Shown here: in pieces, positions 8,691 to 17,345 of the stretch
Layout of the letters: every line of letters begins with the position of its first letter
How positions within the stretch are numbered: position 1 is the stretch's first letter
Assembly (NCBI GenBank): GCA_945860955.1
Contig: CAMATH010000039.1
Location: 1-61,342 of the forward strand
Source of the DNA: Planctomicrobium piriforme
GTDB lineage: Bacteria > Planctomycetota > Planctomycetia > Planctomycetales > Planctomycetaceae
Reading direction: 5' to 3'
Length of the DNA: 61,342 nucleotides
Made by a program: the position numbers and the translations under genes
Notes under the pieces: model-generated
The model's database searches: none
What the model saw: only the letters and a program-made list of their open reading frames with translations
What the model was told of the DNA's origin: nothing

Positions 8691-8862
8691 CTTGACCAAC
8701 CGTCAGACTTGCTCAGGGCTTCCCAAACGCGGGAAGGGTAGAGGAACCATAGTGGGAGGAATTCCACGCGCCAATCAACAGACGCTTGCGCATCGGGTTC
8801 GGCATACAATCAAGTGACGTAAGTGCCTTAGATACAGTGGTTTATAATTTTTGGACGGATCT

Positions 8863-8903
8863 CAAAAAAACCTCCCCGGGAAGGCTGAACGCGGCATCTT
8901 CCG
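8863..8903 (-). terminator. Probable intrinsic terminator after the dihydrouridine synthase gene
   Basis: On the minus strand, downstream of the stop at 8922, CCGGAAG pairs imperfectly with CTTCCCGG across a 14-base loop, and CCTTC also pairs with GGAGG. A run of seven T residues (AAAAAAA at 8864-8870 on the plus strand) follows directly. Its position just after the gene supports a Rho-independent terminator. Confidence 0.6.
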
Positions 8904-8921
8904 GGTGAAATCGATTTGGAA

Positions 8922-10034
8922 TCACCAGTACTCATTCGGACCGTTCGGTACCTTGATCAGCGCCGTCGGCAGTGGTTCCACCCGTTCCCCGTGCCGTTCA
9001 TGGATCGCGTTTGCGATCTCGTCAAACTCGGCGACACTTTCAAACTGTCGCAGACGATTTTCCAGGTCTTCCGGAATCCCCAGCCGCGCGCCATACCAGG
9101 CGGCGAATTTGCGGAAATTTCGGCAGCTCATATATTCGCCATGCTGCTCGACCAGAAGTTGAAAGTGCAGCCGCAAAAACGCGATCTGTTCGTCGCGTGT
9201 CGGAACAAAGTCGGCCGCCGCGCGTTCACCGCGTTCCGCCAGCGCGATTCTGCGGAATATCCACGGATCGAGCAGCGCCCCGCGCCCAATCGCGACCGCC
9301 GCGCAGCCGGTGACTTGCCGCATTCGCAACGCGTCGTCGGCGGTCCGCACGTCTCCGTTGCCCACGACGGGGATCTTCTTCACCGCTTCCACCACCGCGC
9401 GAATTCCATCCAGGCACACTTCTCCCCCGAATCCCTGCTGCCGGGTTCGACCATGGATTGTGATCGCGACGACACCCAACTGTTCGAACTCCTCGGCCAA
9501 CAGCGGCGCGGTGAGTCGGTTGCGATCCCACCCGAGCCGCATCTTGACCGAAACCGGCAGCTTGACCGCGTTCACCACCTGCCCCACCAGACTGCACGCG
9601 CCATCTCCATCGCACATCAACCGCGCTCCCCCGCCGGAACCGGTCATTTTGGCCATCGGGCAGCCCATGTTGATGTCGATCGCCTGATATCCATGGTCTT
9701 CGAGCCAGCGGGCCGCCGCGACCATGTGTTTCACCTGACCGCCGTAGATCTGAACGGTCAGCGGATTGTCGTCGGGATGTGTCTGCACGAGTTCGCGTGC
9801 CCACCGTGTCCCGGAAACCAGATGCGAGGCCTGCACAAGGTCGGTGGTACACAGGCCGACGCCCCCCAGCGAGCGGATCACCCTGCGGAATGACAGATGC
9901 GTGTACCCGGCCAGCGGCGCGAGAAAATACCGCGACGCGAGCTGGCGGCCGCCGAGAGTGATGGGGCCACCCACGGGAGTCGCGACGTCGGCAAGCGTTC
10001 GCGACGCGGGTTCCAGGGTCAACAGATCGGTCAT
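8922..10034 (-). CDS. tRNA-dihydrouridine synthase (Dus family)
   Basis: This 370-residue FMN enzyme reduces uridines in tRNA D-loops. Family marks are visible in order: FLAPLAGYTHLSFR (flavin-binding start of the barrel), QIYGG, DINMGCPMAKMTGSGGGARL with the catalytic Cys, VKMRLGW, ITIHGRTRQQGFGG, and the phosphate-binding VVGNGDVRTADDAL and AVAIGRGALLDPW. The C-terminal helical RNA-binding domain starts at about residue 290. The GSGGGA motif is closer to some Dus subgroups than to typical DusB, so I give no symbol. ATG at 10034 is chosen because the 54 codons upstream in frame are Arg/Ser-rich and unlike the family. It lies 58 bases downstream of the thioesterase gene on the same strand and may be cotranscribed with it. 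Confidence 0.92.
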   Translation of the reverse strand: MTDLLTLEPASRTLADVATPVGGPITLGGRQLASRYFLAPLAGYTHLSFRRVIRSLGGVGLCTTDLVQASHLVSGTRWARELVQTHPDDNPLTVQIYGGQVKHMVAAARWLEDHGYQAIDINMGCPMAKMTGSGGGARLMCDGDGACSLVGQVVNAVKLPVSVKMRLGWDRNRLTAPLLAEEFEQLGVVAITIHGRTRQQGFGGEVCLDGIRAVVEAVKKIPVVGNGDVRTADDALRMRQVTGCAAVAIGRGALLDPWIFRRIALAERGERAAADFVPTRDEQIAFLRLHFQLLVEQHGEYMSCRNFRKFAAWYGARLGIPEDLENRLRQFESVAEFDEIANAIHERHGERVEPLPTALIKVPNGPNEYW

Positions 10035-10092
10035 GTGCTGAAAGAAAAAAGGGATTCGGTGGTTGCGACGCCGGCAGTTCGTGGCGGAAATT

Positions 10093-10560
10093 CTACCGCG
10101 TTCCCAGCCCCGCCAATTCGACCTTGTGTTCCAGCTTCGCAATCGCCTCCCGGAGCGCGATCGGGACCGGGATCGGCTTCTTTTCCACGTAATCATAGGT
10201 CACGACAACCGAATCCCCCTCGGCGGCGATTCCACGCAATTGCCCGCTGACGACCCGGTGTTCCATCGTCATGCTGGTCCGGCCAATCTTCGTGATGCGG
10301 GCCCCAATGTGGACGGTGTCGGGAAAACGAATCTGCTTGCGGTAGTTGCACGAAATCGCCGCCAGAATCGGGGCGACGGTTTGCGTCGCGTCGAGTTGCT
10401 CGAATCCCACGCGATGACTGTAGGCGATGCGGGCCGACTCGAACCAGCGGAGATACACCGTGTTGTTGACGTGGCCGAACGCGTCCTGATCACCCCATTG
10501 CACGGGCAATGTCAGGTAGATCGGAAACCCGTCCAGAAGTTGTGAGAGTTCAGCGTCCAT
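10093..10560 (-). CDS. Acyl-CoA thioesterase, 4HBT hotdog fold (YbgC/FadM-like)
   Basis: This 155-residue protein has the 4-hydroxybenzoyl-CoA thioesterase pattern: QWGDQDAFGHVNNTVYLRWF near the N-terminus, with the catalytic Asp region (WGDQDAFGHVNN), followed by the ISCNYRKQIRFPDTVHI and SMTMEHRV strands. Such enzymes hydrolyse acyl-CoA thioesters in the cytoplasm. The substrate cannot be told from sequence. ATG at 10560 fits the family length; the longer open frame upstream covers a dispersed repeat and is unlikely to be coding. AAGGA lies about 12 bases upstream, a rather long spacing. Confidence 0.87.
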   Translation of the reverse strand: MDAELSQLLDGFPIYLTLPVQWGDQDAFGHVNNTVYLRWFESARIAYSHRVGFEQLDATQTVAPILAAISCNYRKQIRFPDTVHIGARITKIGRTSMTMEHRVVSGQLRGIAAEGDSVVVTYDYVEKKPIPVPIALREAIAKLEHKVELAGLGTR

Positions 10561-10860
10561 CAATGGCGATCCGTTCCTTCTCGAGTAGTCGTATTCCGGT
10601 TCCGCGACGTAGCAGGTCAAGAAACCGCGCCACGAGAGGGCGAGGCTCCTGCCGAGCCGCCGCTGCGTTTCCGCAGGGCGTACGTCATTCTCCATGACGG
10701 AACGTCGCGACAACAGATTCACCGCAAGTGTACCGACTGAACTCCGTCTTCCCCACCAAGGATGATTCACTCCCGTAACGCGGTCTGAATCGTCGGTCGC
10801 GCCCCGGTTTTTTCTAAATTCACATAGGTCAATTCCGTTCGGAAACCGCCAAGGCCGCGA
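10561..10860. repeat. Intergenic region with one copy of the GGGAGGGCGA dispersed repeat
   Basis: At 10634-10667 the sequence GAGAGGGCGAGGCTCCTGCC followed by GAGCCGCCGCTGCG matches the core of the repeats at 23.9-24.5 kb and 48.2-48.8 kb. The core is an imperfect palindrome. The rest of the region holds the upstream sequence of the thioesterase gene and no convincing gene. Confidence 0.6.
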
Positions 10861-12720
10861 TCACGCCGCCGACGATTCCGGACCTTTCGGCGAGATCTTG
10901 CGGGTTCCCTTGCCGTGCCGGGCTTTGAGGTCGAACAGTCCGAAGATCTCCGACGCGTTCATGCTCAGGCTGAGATTCGTCGCCTCGCTGTCTCCCAGCA
11001 CTTTGGCAAACAGTGCCCGCTTTTCGTCGAGAACGCGGTTGATCCGCTCTTCGATCGTATCTTTCGAAATAAAACGGGTGACGATCACCTGGCTCTTCTG
11101 ACCGATCCGGTGCGCCCGGTTGATCGCCTGGTCTTCAATCGCCGGGTTCCACCAGCGGTCGAACAGAAACACGTAGCCCGCGAATTGCAGATTGAGCCCC
11201 ACCGCGCCGGTGGCGTAGCTCATCATCAGCAGATTCGCGTTCGGATCTTCCTTGAACCGCTTGAGAATCGGTTCCCGTTTTGGGGTTGGGACCTTGCCGT
11301 GATACATCAGCGGCTTGAACCGCGCCAACTTCTCCTCCAGCCATTCAATGGAGCTGACCCATTGACTGAACAAAATCGCCTTTCCTCCCGAGGCGGCGAT
11401 CTCCTCCATGTCGGCTTCAAGCCGTTCGAGCTTGGCGCTTTCCCCTGTCAGCGGATCGTAATTCGTGATCTGTTTGAGCCGCAACACGAGTTCGAACACA
11501 TGCTGAATGGTGATCGATTCCCCCATGCCATCGAGCTGGATGACCCCTTCTTTTTCTGCGGCGTCGTACGCCAGACGCTGGGCCGGCGCCAGTTCGAGAT
11601 GCTCATCGCGATCGAGCCGCGGGGGCATGTCTTTCATCACCAGATCTTTGGTCCGCCGCAGGATGAACTGCTTCGAGAGCGCTTGCAGTTGCCGCAAGTC
11701 GGGAGTGGCCCGGGGAGGCACCACCTCCATGAATTCGTACAGGGCGGCCAGTTCCTCGGGACGGTTTTCAATGGGTGTCCCCGTGAGTGCCCAACTCCGT
11801 TTGCGGGGAATCGCCCGAGCGGTCGACGAGGTGCGCGAGTCGCGATTCTTGATCCGTTGCGCCTCGTCGAGAATCGCGAGGTCGAATTGCGGGATCTGGT
11901 CGCCAAACGCCTCCATGTCGCGAACCAGCAGTTCATAGTTCGCCAGCAGGATCGTCACCCCCGGCATCATCCACAACATCTGCCGACGGGCCCCCTCCCC
12001 CTCGACCGTGACCACGGGCAATTCGTCGGCCCAGGCCTGGAACTCCCGCTGCCAGTTCGGAATCAGCGGCTTGGGGCAGACCAACAGCACCCGCCGCACC
12101 TGGCCAGCTCGCAACAGCAGCCGGATCGCCGTGATCGTCTGCATTGTTTTCCCCAGCCCCATTTCGTCGGCGAGCAGTCCCGCCTTCTGCGAAAAGAGCC
12201 AGGCGATCCCCTCGTATTGGTAGGGGAACGGTTCAAACGGCATCACCAGTTCCTGCCCTTTCAGCCACGTTTCGAGCGGTGGCTGCAAGAGATAGAACAG
12301 GCGGTCTTCAATGGAAATCGCCTCGGCAGGGGGCTTGATCCGCGTCAAGGTCCCCCCTTCGCGCGGTGGCAACAGGTCGGCCAGCGTGGCGACCGGTGGA
12401 CTCAACGGGACGGTCGGCGGCTCTGCCGATTGACCGTCGGCCGCAGCCTTGGTCGCGTCCTCTGCACCGACTGCAGCTCCGCCTACACCCACATCCCCGC
12501 CGCTGGCCGGTTCCGGCTTGGGCGGGAGCGTCGGCCGAGGGGGTTCGGGGGCTTCAGGAAATCTCAGGCCGATCGTCTTGGGCTTGGGCCATGTGGGCCG
12601 CCACCTTTCGACATTGATAGACAAGGGAGACAAAGGAACAGTCACTGCCCGCAACCGGGGAGCCCGCTGGAGCGCGCTGTTCATTCCGGAAGCGAACACC
12701 TCCACAACCGGCTGACTCAT
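10861..12720 (-). CDS. SNF2-family DEAD/DEAH helicase
   Basis: This 619-residue SF2 ATPase has a low-complexity Pro/Ala-rich N-terminal region (about 1-130) followed by the Snf2 core: EGIAWLF, then Walker [12 protein letters not shown], motif Ia [16 protein letters not shown], Walker [19 protein letters not shown], and motif [13 protein letters not shown]. The helicase C domain has [16 protein letters not shown], motif [20 protein letters not shown], and motif [18 protein letters not shown]. It probably remodels nucleoprotein complexes using ATP. There is no SWIM domain. It overlaps the small upstream gene by 4 bases (ATGA), so the two are translationally coupled and likely act together. Confidence 0.92.
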   Translation of the reverse strand: MSQPVVEVFASGMNSALQRAPRLRAVTVPLSPLSINVERWRPTWPKPKTIGLRFPEAPEPPRPTLPPKPEPASGGDVGVGGAAVGAEDATKAAADGQSAEPPTVPLSPPVATLADLLPPREGGTLTRIKPPAEAISIEDRLFYLLQPPLETWLKGQELVMPFEPFPYQYEGIAWLFSQKAGLLADEMGLGKTMQTITAIRLLLRAGQVRRVLLVCPKPLIPNWQREFQAWADELPVVTVEGEGARRQMLWMMPGVTILLANYELLVRDMEAFGDQIPQFDLAILDEAQRIKNRDSRTSSTARAIPRKRSWALTGTPIENRPEELAALYEFMEVVPPRATPDLRQLQALSKQFILRRTKDLVMKDMPPRLDRDEHLELAPAQRLAYDAAEKEGVIQLDGMGESITIQHVFELVLRLKQITNYDPLTGESAKLERLEADMEEIAASGGKAILFSQWVSSIEWLEEKLARFKPLMYHGKVPTPKREPILKRFKEDPNANLLMMSYATGAVGLNLQFAGYVFLFDRWWNPAIEDQAINRAHRIGQKSQVIVTRFISKDTIEERINRVLDEKRALFAKVLGDSEATNLSLSMNASEIFGLFDLKARHGKGTRKISPKGPESSAA

Positions 12721-13235
12721 CGCAGCCCCCCGTTCTTGAGGGTTTCCTGCAGCGCTTCGCGCACCCGCAGAAACGGTTCCCGCAGGTCGGCGTCGGCGGG
12801 AATCTGCTGCGCGTCGGTGGTGACGGCGGCACTGTCGGTGGTGTGGGCCGAATGAAACCGGATCGTCTGTCGACCAAGTTTCATGCTGGTCTCCGCCGCC
12901 CTGTCTTCGGGACCGTCGACCATCACCACGGGGACGTCGATGTGGTTCCGAAGTTCCAGAATCTCAATCCGATCGGTCAGAATCAACTGGGGTTTGACCG
13001 ACGATTTGTCGATGAGCGTCCCCCCAATCAACTCCCCCAAAAGGAACGGCTGCAAACTGCTGCCGTACAGAATCTCTTGTGTCGAGTTGGGTTTCACCGG
13101 GGTCGTACACTGGAATTCCAGCGGTCGCCCATAGTGGTTGGTCACCAGCAGCCCTCCCGAGAAGCCTTTGTCGGGCACCTCGATGGCTGTCAGGAATCCG
13201 AGTCGCAGTTGCTCTGGTTTGCCTTGGGTTGCCAT
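12717..13235 (-). CDS. Unknown small protein coupled to the SNF2 helicase
   Basis: This 172-residue protein has no signal peptide or membrane segment and no family I can name. It begins [20 protein letters not shown] and has a mixed beta/alpha look. The middle contains [20 protein letters not shown] and [20 protein letters not shown], which read as a conserved core. The gene precedes the SNF2 gene with an ATGA overlap, so it is probably its partner. The ATG at 13235 is preferred to an in-frame TTG at 13244. Confidence 0.72.
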   Translation of the reverse strand: MATQGKPEQLRLGFLTAIEVPDKGFSGGLLVTNHYGRPLEFQCTTPVKPNSTQEILYGSSLQPFLLGELIGGTLIDKSSVKPQLILTDRIEILELRNHIDVPVVMVDGPEDRAAETSMKLGRQTIRFHSAHTTDSAAVTTDAQQIPADADLREPFLRVREALQETLKNGGLR

Positions 13236-13550
13236 ACTCTTCAACAGATCGACCTGCGCGAAGGTAGGACTTGAAGCGACACTCTTTCATTGCGGTTTCC
13301 CGGTCGGGATGCCCTTGCCGGTTGTGTCGCTTGAGCCTTTTGGGGTAACTCGCGAACAGTCGGGGCACGCAATGGTCGTTCTGGCGGATTGAATCCGAAT
13401 AAATGGATAGGATGGGAGGAGTGGTCAGGATTCGTGGGGATCCCGGGCCTCCCCATCCAAAGTCGCGAGATGCCTGAGTTCACCTCCAGAAAGAGCGGTC
13501 GTCGGAATCAGGTAGACCTGTGATTTGCATTGCGTGGAATTCGCATTCAC
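13236..13550. other. Intergenic region, no gene seen
   Basis: This stretch lies between two minus-strand genes. It contains only a weak inverted repeat (GGATGGGAGG at 13410-13419 with CCTCCCCATCC at 13448-13458, 28-base loop) that could be a terminator for the upstream giant gene but lacks a T run. Open frames here look like chance. Confidence 0.4.
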
Positions 13551-16544
13551 CTATTCAGTGCGATTCTCGGAATCCTCCTTTTTCCCCACAATCTTCTCCA
13601 TATCTCCCATCGTTTCCGAAAAGACAATCGGTGGGACTCCACCAAACGGAATCAACCGCGGATCCTTGTCATCCTCCGGTTCGTCGTAGGTGTAGCTGCC
13701 CACGTTGACGCTTCCCGATTTCACAAAACAGATTTCCTGAAGCGTGATCGACTCCTCCATTCCGATGCCGATATACAGCCCATCCACCCCCAGAATGGCG
13801 TCGGCCCCTGCCCCGGGAAAATTCTTCCGGTAGGAGGAAATCGAGCCTCCGTCGACCACGGAACCTCGCTGCCAGCCCAACCGCTCGGCACGTCCCCGAA
13901 ACGTCATCGCGTTGAGCTGAGTCCCGCTAAACTGCGATGAGAATTTGATCCCCTTCTGCTCTTCCGTTGGAAAGACCACCGGGCGCTCCATCTGCAGGAA
14001 CGGAGTTTCCACCCCATAGTCGGCGAAGTGCCCGCGCCACGCCCCGCGCTGTTCCGGGGTCAATTCCAGCGGATGCAGAATTCCCACGGTCGCGTCTCCC
14101 GACGGCAATTCGACCGCATCGTCGGTTTCATTGGTGAGCGTCCGGTCTTCCAGCGCGCGAAACGTCGCGACCAGCTTGCCTGTGGAGTCGTACGCGCCCC
14201 ATGCGAGCCGGGCGGCGAAGGGAAAGAGAACCGGGTGATGGAGAAACAGTTCCTCCCACCGCGAAACCGGCCAGCGGAACTGGCGGACCATCAGATTCTC
14301 CAAACGAGTGAGCTGACCCTTCAGCACTTCACGCAACGTCGCCCCGAGCTCTTTGAATTCCTCTTTGACCTCGGCACCGGCCGACGCGGGCAAACTGGCG
14401 ATCTTCTTCCCCTTTTCCCGATCACGGAACTCGATTTTGAAATCGAGACTCACGCGGGCTTCGATCTGTTTCGCCCCCGCGGCGATCAACCGCGGCTGGC
14501 CAGGTTCAAATCCCAACCAGGGGACAACGCGGTCCCCCAACTCATCCACAGTGATTCCCAACCGGTCGGCCGCGTCAGCGAACGCTTCGGTCGCCGCCTT
14601 CCCGATATTCTTCTGCTTGCTCCGGTAGCGGATCGACAGCGTGTCCACCGCGCACAGGGCCGTGTCGGTCCCGAGCAGGGCGAGCGCCTGGGCGGCATAC
14701 TCGGCGAGCTTCCCCCGGTTGACGTCGACCCACTTGCGGATCTGCTGCATCAGCACGGGAACCATCCGGTCGTCTCCCAGCAGCGCCGCCACCGCAAGCG
14801 CCCAGCGATCGTCCGCAGACATCGCGCTCCCCAGGTATTGTTGCAGCAGGGACAATGCGAAGTCGCCGCTGGTCGAATGATCGATCAACGCGTACAGCGG
14901 TTTCACTTCGACATCGGGGCGCATCTCCTTGGCGCGCGACTGCCGATACAGCAGGTAGCGAACGGTTTGTGAATCGAGCTGTTGCGCATCGGGACCAATG
15001 TAAGACAACGGCGGCAGGCGGGATTCTTGAACCCACGCGGCGACAGGTTCAGCGATCTTCGCAGCCGCCCGCTTGACCCGCTGTTCCACATCAGCCCGGG
15101 TCAAGACACGACCCTGCTTCTCCCAGACACGCTCCAATGCCAGCAGAATCTGGTCGCGCACCTCTTCGTCGGTCTCCTGGTCGACCCGCGCCTCCAGTGC
15201 TTCCGAGCCGGCGTCGGTTTGCGCGATGGATAACAGAGCCACCGCGGTCGCCCGAGTCGCCGACTTCTTCGCCGAGAGGAGTCCAATCGCCTGCTGGACG
15301 GCGGCGTCTCCCGCGCGGGCCAGCGACCGCGCGACCGCCATCCGGACCGGTTTCGACTTGTGTTCAATCAGTTTCCAAAGCGCGGGCTCCAACAGTTTGG
15401 GCTGCCAGCGTCCGGCAAGCTGGATGAATCGAATGACGATGGCGGAATCTCTGTCGCCAAATCCCGCTTCGATCCGCTCGGCGAGCAGCGCGGAGTGTTC
15501 CGGCAGATTCCAGTCCACCAGGTAACCCAACGCCGTCAGCCTGCAACTCGGTTCGTGATGCCCAGCCGCCTCCTCGACACCCGCCACCCCCTCTTTTCCG
15601 ACCAGATCGACGAGTGTTTTAAGATTCAATTCGGTGAACCGTGGATTTGCGTCTCCGCGAAAGTGAGGTGCCAACTCGGAATGAATCGTCGCGCCGAATC
15701 GTTCGATCAGCCAGCGAAAACTGTCCGTCACGTGATAGTAGTTGAATTCCTGGCCATCGTCTGCCACCACCTGGACACTCGAAGCGCGGGCCGCCTGCAG
15801 GTATTTCTCCGGAAATCGATCTGCGAGGAGTCGCAACACAGCGGACTTGGCATCGAAAATGGACTCATTCTCCATCGCCTGCGCGACCACCGGCTCGTAG
15901 GTCGCCGAATCGAGGTCCAGCAGTCGCCGACAATTCTCAACCGCCAGAACTCTCCGTCGTTTCCGTGAATCCCCGTCCCGGAGAAACGTCTCGGTGAGTG
16001 CCGCCACGCGGCTCGGCGAATGGCGACAGAACAGGCCCAAAACATCCCCATTCGAATCCACCAGACGGCCGGCGGTGTTCAGCGTCTCGTCCGAAAGCGA
16101 CAGGAGGTACTTCCCTGCCGCATTGGGTTGCCCCTGGAAATCTTCCAGCGAGTTTCTCAGTTGTTCCATGACACATCGGACGCAGTCCAATTCCCCCTCG
16201 GGGTCGCTACCGAACGATTCTTGAAACACCGCGAAGGCGGCCGCGTGGTCGACTGTGGGGGTTTCCCATTGCCGTTGCAGCCAAACGACCAGCTTGTGCG
16301 GAACAACCACCGCCATCACCCGCAGCCCCCGCGTCTCCTCGACCGACAATTCGGGAGGGGAACCGATCAGCGCCCAGACATCGTCGAGGACATAACAGTT
16401 CCATTCTTTCCCCAATAAAAGCTGACGGCCCCGTCGCAGTCGATCTTCTTCTCCCGTGGTGATGAATTCCATCAACGGTCGGCAGAAATTCGGGGCCGAG
16501 GCGGCGGTACAGATTTTGGCGAGAGTCTCAAGATATGCCGACAT
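13551..16544 (-). CDS. HEAT-repeat protein with DUF4132-like C-terminus
   Basis: This 997-residue cytoplasmic protein has no signal peptide. Residues from about 250 to 700 are helical repeats of HEAT type, for example the stretches around LWKLIEHKSKPVRMAVARSL and AIGLLSAKKSATRATAVALL. The C-terminal 300 residues resemble DUF4132: a segment with RWPVSRWEELFLHHPVLFPF and ARLAWGAYD, then LHPLELTPEQRGAWRGHFAD and QMERPVVF, and a beta-rich tail. DUF4132 occurs in E. coli MolR (YehI) and in many large bacterial proteins of unknown role. ATG at 16544 (MSAYLETLAKI) is preferred; an upstream frame extension of 23 codons looks non-coding. There is no obvious operon partner. Confidence 0.75.
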   Translation of the reverse strand: MSAYLETLAKICTAASAPNFCRPLMEFITTGEEDRLRRGRQLLLGKEWNCYVLDDVWALIGSPPELSVEETRGLRVMAVVVPHKLVVWLQRQWETPTVDHAAAFAVFQESFGSDPEGELDCVRCVMEQLRNSLEDFQGQPNAAGKYLLSLSDETLNTAGRLVDSNGDVLGLFCRHSPSRVAALTETFLRDGDSRKRRRVLAVENCRRLLDLDSATYEPVVAQAMENESIFDAKSAVLRLLADRFPEKYLQAARASSVQVVADDGQEFNYYHVTDSFRWLIERFGATIHSELAPHFRGDANPRFTELNLKTLVDLVGKEGVAGVEEAAGHHEPSCRLTALGYLVDWNLPEHSALLAERIEAGFGDRDSAIVIRFIQLAGRWQPKLLEPALWKLIEHKSKPVRMAVARSLARAGDAAVQQAIGLLSAKKSATRATAVALLSIAQTDAGSEALEARVDQETDEEVRDQILLALERVWEKQGRVLTRADVEQRVKRAAAKIAEPVAAWVQESRLPPLSYIGPDAQQLDSQTVRYLLYRQSRAKEMRPDVEVKPLYALIDHSTSGDFALSLLQQYLGSAMSADDRWALAVAALLGDDRMVPVLMQQIRKWVDVNRGKLAEYAAQALALLGTDTALCAVDTLSIRYRSKQKNIGKAATEAFADAADRLGITVDELGDRVVPWLGFEPGQPRLIAAGAKQIEARVSLDFKIEFRDREKGKKIASLPASAGAEVKEEFKELGATLREVLKGQLTRLENLMVRQFRWPVSRWEELFLHHPVLFPFAARLAWGAYDSTGKLVATFRALEDRTLTNETDDAVELPSGDATVGILHPLELTPEQRGAWRGHFADYGVETPFLQMERPVVFPTEEQKGIKFSSQFSGTQLNAMTFRGRAERLGWQRGSVVDGGSISSYRKNFPGAGADAILGVDGLYIGIGMEESITLQEICFVKSGSVNVGSYTYDEPEDDKDPRLIPFGGVPPIVFSETMGDMEKIVGKKEDSENRTE

Positions 16545-17345
16545 GGGAGCGCACCCTGTTTTGAGTCCAACACACGAGCCAAACGCCCCGAGCCAGATCG
16601 TGCTCGTGGCCACACCACCCGAAACCGCGTCTCAACGAAGGCCTGTCAGGATCGCATACCCGAATTCCGGGAGCAACCGAAAAGCTTTCTGCCTTGGCTT
16701 CCGCAACACTCCAGGGGGTCGAAAACCCAGTCTCTTCGCTGAGCCCCGCAATTGTCTTTTATCAGGCTGTGCGAGATGAGAGTGCGTACGACCGACGGAA
16801 AGAATTTGACAGGATGAAGAGGATGAAAGGGATGAACAGGATGGAGTGTGCGGGGCGCGCTGATCAACGCCGTCGAGACACGACAGCATTACCTCCACTG
16901 CGGCGCAGCCGCCGGTCGCATCCCGTTAGGGATGCAATACAGTAGCCGGGGGTCGCAGCGCAGCGGAGACCCCCGGATAGCTGATGAATTGTGTGCATCC
17001 CAGAGGGATGCCAGAAGCGTGGTTGCCGAGTAAGACTCTCGCATGGATTTCAGCGTTTCGCAGCATACGATAGAATCGCTCTCGCACCTGCCTGACAGCG
17101 CGAAATTGAGAATCGTGACCGAAATAGCCGACTACGATTCTGGCATCCCTCCGGGATGCTGTTCTTGCCACGCCACTTCCCGGGGGTCTGCGCTGCGCTC
17201 CGACCCCCGGCTACTTTCTGGCATCCCATTCGGGATGCGTCGGCGGCTGCGCCGCGATGAACCCTTCAAACGACAGATTTAATCTTGGACGGGTTCAAAG
17301 AACTTCATTCGCCACTGGTCGCGGCGTGTCCACAGAGACCATCTC
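16545..17345. repeat. 800-base intergenic repeat cluster
   Basis: No gene is seen. 16776-16847 is a 72-base element rich in GGATGAA units that recurs at 54866-54937 with three mismatches. From 16917 to 17240 four hairpins of the form GCATCCC-loop-GGGATGC occur (near 16917, 16991, 17144 and 17221). Two copies of a 35-base palindromic unit (CCGGGGGTC ... GACCCCCGG, at 16943-16977 and 17179-17213) lie in opposite orientation between them. Structured dispersed repeats of this type are frequent in planctomycete intergenic DNA. Confidence 0.75.

Noticed and set aside
6504-8741. 745-codon open frame on the plus strand
   Set aside because: It is antisense to the CAP-like and XdhC genes, has His/Arg-rich low-complexity composition and no family motif; such long antisense frames are common at this GC content.
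8838-8850. TTTATAATT considered as a -10 promoter box on the plus strand
   Set aside because: No plus-strand gene follows and no matching -35 box is at the right distance; the AT-rich patch lies between two minus-strand genes.
10915-12855. 646-codon open frame on the plus strand
   Set aside because: It is antisense to the SNF2 helicase gene, whose motifs are complete; its composition is not protein-like.
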